Assembly (NCBI GenBank): GCA_944381075.1
Contig: CALWJT010000008.1
Location: 1 to 37,385, forward strand
From: an uncultured Clostridia bacterium
GTDB taxonomy: Bacteria; Bacillota; Clostridia; Oscillospirales; CAG-272
Reading direction: 5' to 3'
DNA: 37,385 bases
The position numbers and the translations under genes are program-made. Positions 35,186 through 37,385 of the stretch are shown piece by piece. Each line of letters opens with the position of its first letter. The stretch's first letter is position 1. The notes under the pieces were generated by a model that was not told where the DNA came from, did not search any database, and was given only the letters and a program-made list of their open reading frames with translations.

Positions 35186-35227
35186 TTAAAATTCAGAATT
35201 TGACAATTTCTTTCTCTATTCTCCTTT

Positions 35228-35256
35228 ATTATACATTCAGTTTATTGATTTTTCAA
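35228..35256 (-). promoter_or_regulatory. Promoter of the DUF6236/MBL unit
   Basis: TTGAAA (35251-35256), a 17-bp spacer and TATAAT (35228-35233) on the minus strand; transcription start near 35221. Confidence 0.85.
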
Positions 35257-35354
35257 TAGAAATCCAAATATTGGCGGAAATATTTTGGGATATTCACGAT
35301 ATATCGGAGCGCTTGGCTTTCAGCGCGTAACCCGGAGTGCTCGGGTCCTGATTA

Positions 35355-35392
35355 CAAGAAAACGAGCGATTAAAAAATCGCTCGTTTTCTTG
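35355..35392. terminator. Perfect 17-bp hairpin, probable second terminator of the tRNA cluster
   Basis: Arms 35355-35371 and 35376-35392 pair without mismatch around AAAA. It lies about 30 nt beyond the tRNA-Asn terminator. Confidence 0.6.
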
Positions 35393-35418
35393 CTTCTGTA
35401 CCGGATGATTCCTTCAAA

Positions 35419-35455
35419 AAACAAAAGAGACAACCTTCGGTTGTCTCTTTTGTTT
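35419..35455. terminator. Terminator of the tRNA-Val/5S/tRNA-Asn transcript
   Basis: Arms 35419-35435 and 35439-35455 form a 17-bp stem with loop TTC and, on the minus strand, a following T run. It touches the CCA end of tRNA-Asn. Confidence 0.9.
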
Positions 35456-35530
35456 GGCTCCCCCTGTAAGGCTCGAACTTACGACCCTGCGGTTAACAGC
35501 CGCATGCTCTACCGACTGAGCTAAGGAGGA
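35455..35530 (-). tRNA. tRNA-Asn (anticodon GTT)
   Basis: A 76-nt cloverleaf with acceptor TCCTCCT/AGGGGGA, D-arm GCTCAGTCGGTAGAGC, anticodon stem TGCGG/CCGCA with loop CTGTTAA, T-arm GTAAGTTCGAGCCTTAC and an encoded CCA. Confidence 0.97.
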
Positions 35531-35577
35531 ATACAGAAGACTCAGCAAAGACTTCCTTTACCGAGCCTTTTCTTTGT

Positions 35578-35693
<116 letters not shown>

Positions 35694-35696
35694 TTC

Positions 35697-35773
35697 TGGT
35701 GGGAACAGCAGGGCTCGAACCTGTGACCTCACGGATGTGAACCGTGCGCTCTGACCAGCTGAGCTATGCTCCC
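35697..35773 (-). tRNA. tRNA-Val (anticodon CAC)
   Basis: A 77-nt cloverleaf with acceptor GGGAGCA/TGTTCCC, anticodon stem CACGG/CCGTG with loop TTCACAT, T-loop TTCGAGC and an encoded CCA. The T-stem has one A-C mismatch at its base. Confidence 0.93.
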
Positions 35774-35852
35774 ACGATAATGTTAGGATACGAACTCTAT
35801 CGGATAAAAGCCTAGCTCTGAATTTCCCAAGCTTCTAACAAACAGCTTTCAT

Positions 35853-35881
35853 ATTATAGCAGAAAAAAGCAGGGTTGTCAA
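35853..35881 (-). promoter_or_regulatory. Consensus promoter of the stable-RNA cluster
   Basis: TTGACA (35876-35881), a 17-bp spacer and TATAAT (35853-35858) on the minus strand, a full consensus match, about 75 nt before tRNA-Val. The stretch from 35882 to about 36055 beyond it holds nothing I can identify. Confidence 0.92.
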
Positions 35882-36054
35882 TACGGACAGTAAAAAATTT
35901 TTATTTTTCAAAATGAGATTTTCCACTTCTCTTACGATGCTGTTTCATCCGAAAAATCCCAGCTTGCGCACCGTCTTTGAAAAACGCCTCAAATCCCGCA
36001 AAACGGTGCCGACTGTATTCCGGGAGCCAGCCTTGCCGCAAAGCGCGCCTCTCA

Positions 36055-36210
36055 GAGGAAGCCGTCAGACCGGAACAGGTCAATCAGATTTCCGGCTGCC
36101 TCGACACATGGGACAATGTATCCTTTGACGACAAGCGGCGGGTGGTGGATTTGATGATTGCCACCGCAGCTGCCGCAAGCGACAGCTTGAACATCACATG
36201 GAAAATCTGA
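36055..36210 (+). pseudogene. C-terminal remnant of a large serine recombinase
   Basis: The frame ending in TGA at 36208-36210 codes for about 50 residues that read as the extreme C-terminus of TnpX/integrase-type large serine recombinases. Key parts are PEQVNQISGCLDTWDNVSF, DDKRRVVDLMI and the closing LNITWKI. The catalytic resolvase domain, zinc ribbon and coiled coil are missing, and upstream sequence is not coding in this frame. It is the scar of an integrated element beside the tRNA cluster. Confidence 0.7.
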
Positions 36211-36233
36211 CGGGAGGTGTGCCGCCCGTCAGA
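36206..36233. repeat. 9-bp inverted repeat overlapping the recombinase stop
   Basis: TCTGACGGG (36206-36214) and CCCGTCAGA (36225-36233) with a 10-nt loop. It could be a weak terminator; no T run follows. Confidence 0.5.
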
Positions 36234-36248
36234 CCGTTCCCCTGTACA

Positions 36249-36304
36249 GTCCCTTGTAAACTGCACTTTATTAAAGTCAATGTCCCTTACTAAAATGCAC
36301 TTTA
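36249..36304. repeat. Imperfect direct repeat pair (about 22 bp, period 33-34)
   Basis: GTCCCTT...TGCACTTTA occurs at 36249-36270 and again at 36282-36304. The two ends of each unit are identical and the middle differs. The position just after a recombinase remnant suggests an attachment-site or regulatory relic. From 36305 to 36560 I see no intact gene, only a possible short frame. Confidence 0.5.
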
Positions 36305-36565
36305 GATTATAAGAGGAAGAATTTAATGTTTTCCAATCCTCATATGGAAAAGCTGTAAAAGGGCGTCTGTTTTGCATTAAAAATGCTGTCTGGTATTTTA
36401 TGCCCGCAGTATTTGACGGGGGAACGGCAGGCGTGCTTCTTCGACCGTCCTTCCGGCGGTCCGTCGCCCTCCTTTCATTTTGCCATACAGCGAAAATTTT
36501 TTCAATCTGTATGGGAGAAAGCATGAAAAAAGCGGAAGATTTCTGCAGAAGAAAACAAATTCTCC

Positions 36566-36615
36566 TTGACAGGCGGATATTTTTTTGCTATAATACCGAT
36601 ACAAACTTATGTTCG
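36566..36615 (+). promoter_or_regulatory. Orphan consensus promoter with LexA-like box
   Basis: TTGACA (36566-36571), a 17-bp spacer and TATAAT (36589-36594) are followed by CAAACTTATGTTCG (36602-36615), which fits the Bacillota SOS box CGAAC-N4-GTTCG at all but one fixed position. GAGAGGATAATCTC then ATG (36648) follows like a gene start, but the frame closes after 23 codons. The promoter therefore appears cut off from the gene it served. Confidence 0.65.
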
Positions 36616-36643
36616 GAACAAAAAAACGAATGAGAGGATAATC

Positions 36644-36745
36644 TCATGCCGGACGAGCATCCTGCAAACGCTTTCTGTCATACCCGCGCTTTTGGATGGC
36701 CTTGTAGTCCTTCTTGAATCTGGCAGAGTATTGTATGTCAAGCAT
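36644..36745 (-). pseudogene. Truncated YafQ-family toxin of a RelBE/DinJ-YafQ module
   Basis: Starting at ATG 36745, eight bases inside the end of the antitoxin gene, the frame reads MLDIQYSARFKKDYKAIQKR and continues GYDRKRLQD, a normal YafQ/RelE toxin N-terminus. After about residue 29 the sequence becomes unrelated and stops at 36644 (33 codons in all). The family is normally about 90 aa and its ribonuclease residues lie in the missing part, so it cannot be active. The break lies near 36655-36660. Confidence 0.8.
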
Positions 36746-36998
36746 TCAAGTCCTCCCTCAATTCCTCGACGCTGTGGAACCGCTTGCTTAAATTCCGACC
36801 GCTGTTTGCCTCTTCGATGGCGGCGCGTGTTTCAGCGTTGGGGATATCGAGGGAGACTTCAAAAGGAATGCCGTTATATCGAACCATTGCCCTTGCAAAG
36901 ATGTTGAAGGCGGTCGTTATGTTCATCCCCAGCTCTCCGCAGAGGTGCTCAAAATCGCGTTTCAGGTTTTCGTCCATTCGGATGTTAGTTTGAGTCAT
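36738..36998 (-). CDS. RelB/DinJ-family antitoxin
   Basis: An 86-aa protein with an N-terminal ribbon-helix-helix: TNIRMDENLKRDFEHLCGEL, then GMNITTAFNIFARAMV and PFEVSLD, as in DinJ. The C-terminal toxin-binding tail (NSGRNLSKRFHSVEELREDLNA) is intact. It would bind its own promoter and neutralise a YafQ toxin, but the partner gene overlapping its 3' end is truncated. The ATG follows GAGGGGAAAGT. A TTGATT/TATAAA-type promoter and a small GACATTGTC palindrome lie just upstream (about 37023-37045). Confidence 0.9.
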   Translation of the reverse strand: MTQTNIRMDENLKRDFEHLCGELGMNITTAFNIFARAMVRYNGIPFEVSLDIPNAETRAAIEEANSGRNLSKRFHSVEELREDLNA

Positions 36999-37071
36999 AC
37001 TTTCCCCTCGTTTCGTTTTATTTTATAAACAATAGACAATGTCAATCAAAATGATGAAAGGAGAAACCATT

Positions 37072-37385
37072 ATGATAGAAAAAAGAGCGACCGGTGCGAT
37101 ATTCTCGCCGCGGGACGTGCGGGACTGGCGCGGGGTGGCATGTGCGGCGGCGGGGGCGTTTCCGGAGCGGTTCGAGCTTGCGATGCCGCCGGTGAAGGAT
37201 CAGGGCTCCGTCTGCTCGTGCGTCGCATGCGCCGTCTCGACGGCCGTCGAATACTTCTCGCGCACGCAGGGCGACGATACGCGCGAGATGAGCATCGGAT
37301 ACATATACGGGAATCGGAGTAATACCGCGCATACGGGCACGGGCATGGTGACGCGGGACGCGATTGCCGTCACCTGCGACTGCGG
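37072..37385 (+). CDS. C1-family (papain-like) cysteine peptidase, 3' partial
   Basis: The ATG at 37072 follows AAAGGAG, and the frame is open to the window edge (104 codons). PPVKDQGSVCSCVACAVST carries the papain-type oxyanion Gln and nucleophile (Q-G-x-x-C-x-C-x-A). The next segment, VEYFSRTQGDD...SIGYIYGNR, fits the C1 fold. The catalytic His and Asn would lie beyond the window. There is no signal peptide, so it is probably intracellular or delivered. It is distinctly GC-rich beside the AT-rich antitoxin gene, from which it diverges. Prophages and integrative elements often carry such genes. Confidence 0.75.
   Translation, partial: MIEKRATGAIFSPRDVRDWRGVACAAAGAFPERFELAMPPVKDQGSVCSCVACAVSTAVEYFSRTQGDDTREMSIGYIYGNRSNTAHTGTGMVTRDAIAVTCDC

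Overview
This window looks like a chromosomal segment of a strictly anaerobic Bacillota, most likely class Clostridia. The supports are a trimeric [FeFe]-hydrogenase operon, strong AGGAGG-type ribosome binding sites, near-consensus TTGACA/TATAAT promoters with 17-bp spacing, Clostridia-type cell-wall proteins (DUF3048, G5/M23 endopeptidase) and tRNAs with encoded CCA ends. The core genes are fairly GC-rich. The stretch from about 32.8 to 35.2 kb is visibly richer in A+T and looks acquired.

Layout. 1-0.7 kb: 3' end of a KDPG aldolase with a C-terminal VOC-like domain. 0.9-5.2 kb (+): hydC-hydB-hydA, a NADH- and ferredoxin-linked, probably electron-bifurcating hydrogenase, behind a promoter that carries a perfect dyad. 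5.2-16.1 kb (-): a complete de novo UMP operon, pyrC-carA-carB-pyrK-pyrD-pyrF-pyrE-pyrB, with a consensus promoter, a 300-nt leader ending in an intrinsic terminator, and a possible PyrR-binding hairpin. Its PyrB carries a PyrI-like zinc domain at the C-terminus, and a small lipoprotein gene trails the operon. 16.5-24.9 kb (-): DUF3048 lipoprotein, a CPBP protease-tadA pair, a G5/M23 endopeptidase-GH94 phosphorylase pair and a MATE exporter, each transcription unit with a visible promoter. 25-27.4 kb: a DUF2726 gene interrupted by an amber codon, tRNA-Lys, and a YghO-like acyltransferase-type gene.

27.5-32.4 kb is accessory: a small secreted protein gene (damaged by an amber codon and a weak start), a large FtsX/DUF1430-like permease, an ABC ATPase and a membrane-anchored small protein form one operon, resembling bacteriocin export/immunity cassettes. 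Its promoter overlaps, back to back, a promoter for a second M23 endopeptidase, and two identical 12-bp direct repeats exactly 20 bp apart lie in the overlap. 32.8-35.2 kb: an AT-rich two-gene unit coding a DUF6236-like protein and a ComEC-type metallo-beta-lactamase-fold hydrolase. It ends against a stable-RNA cluster (tRNA-Val, 5S rRNA, tRNA-Asn; no 16S or 23S in view).

35.9-37.4 kb is a scar of mobile DNA: the last ~50 codons of a large serine recombinase, imperfect direct repeats, an orphan consensus promoter with a LexA-like box, and an intact RelB/DinJ antitoxin whose YafQ-type toxin is cut off after about 29 natural residues. The window ends inside a papain-like (C1) peptidase gene. 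The best candidates for undescribed biology are the DUF6236/MBL pair, the secreted-protein/ABC cassette with its repeat-bearing divergent promoter, the PyrB-zinc domain fusion and the hydrogenase operator. All functional statements are from motif reading only; no database search was possible.
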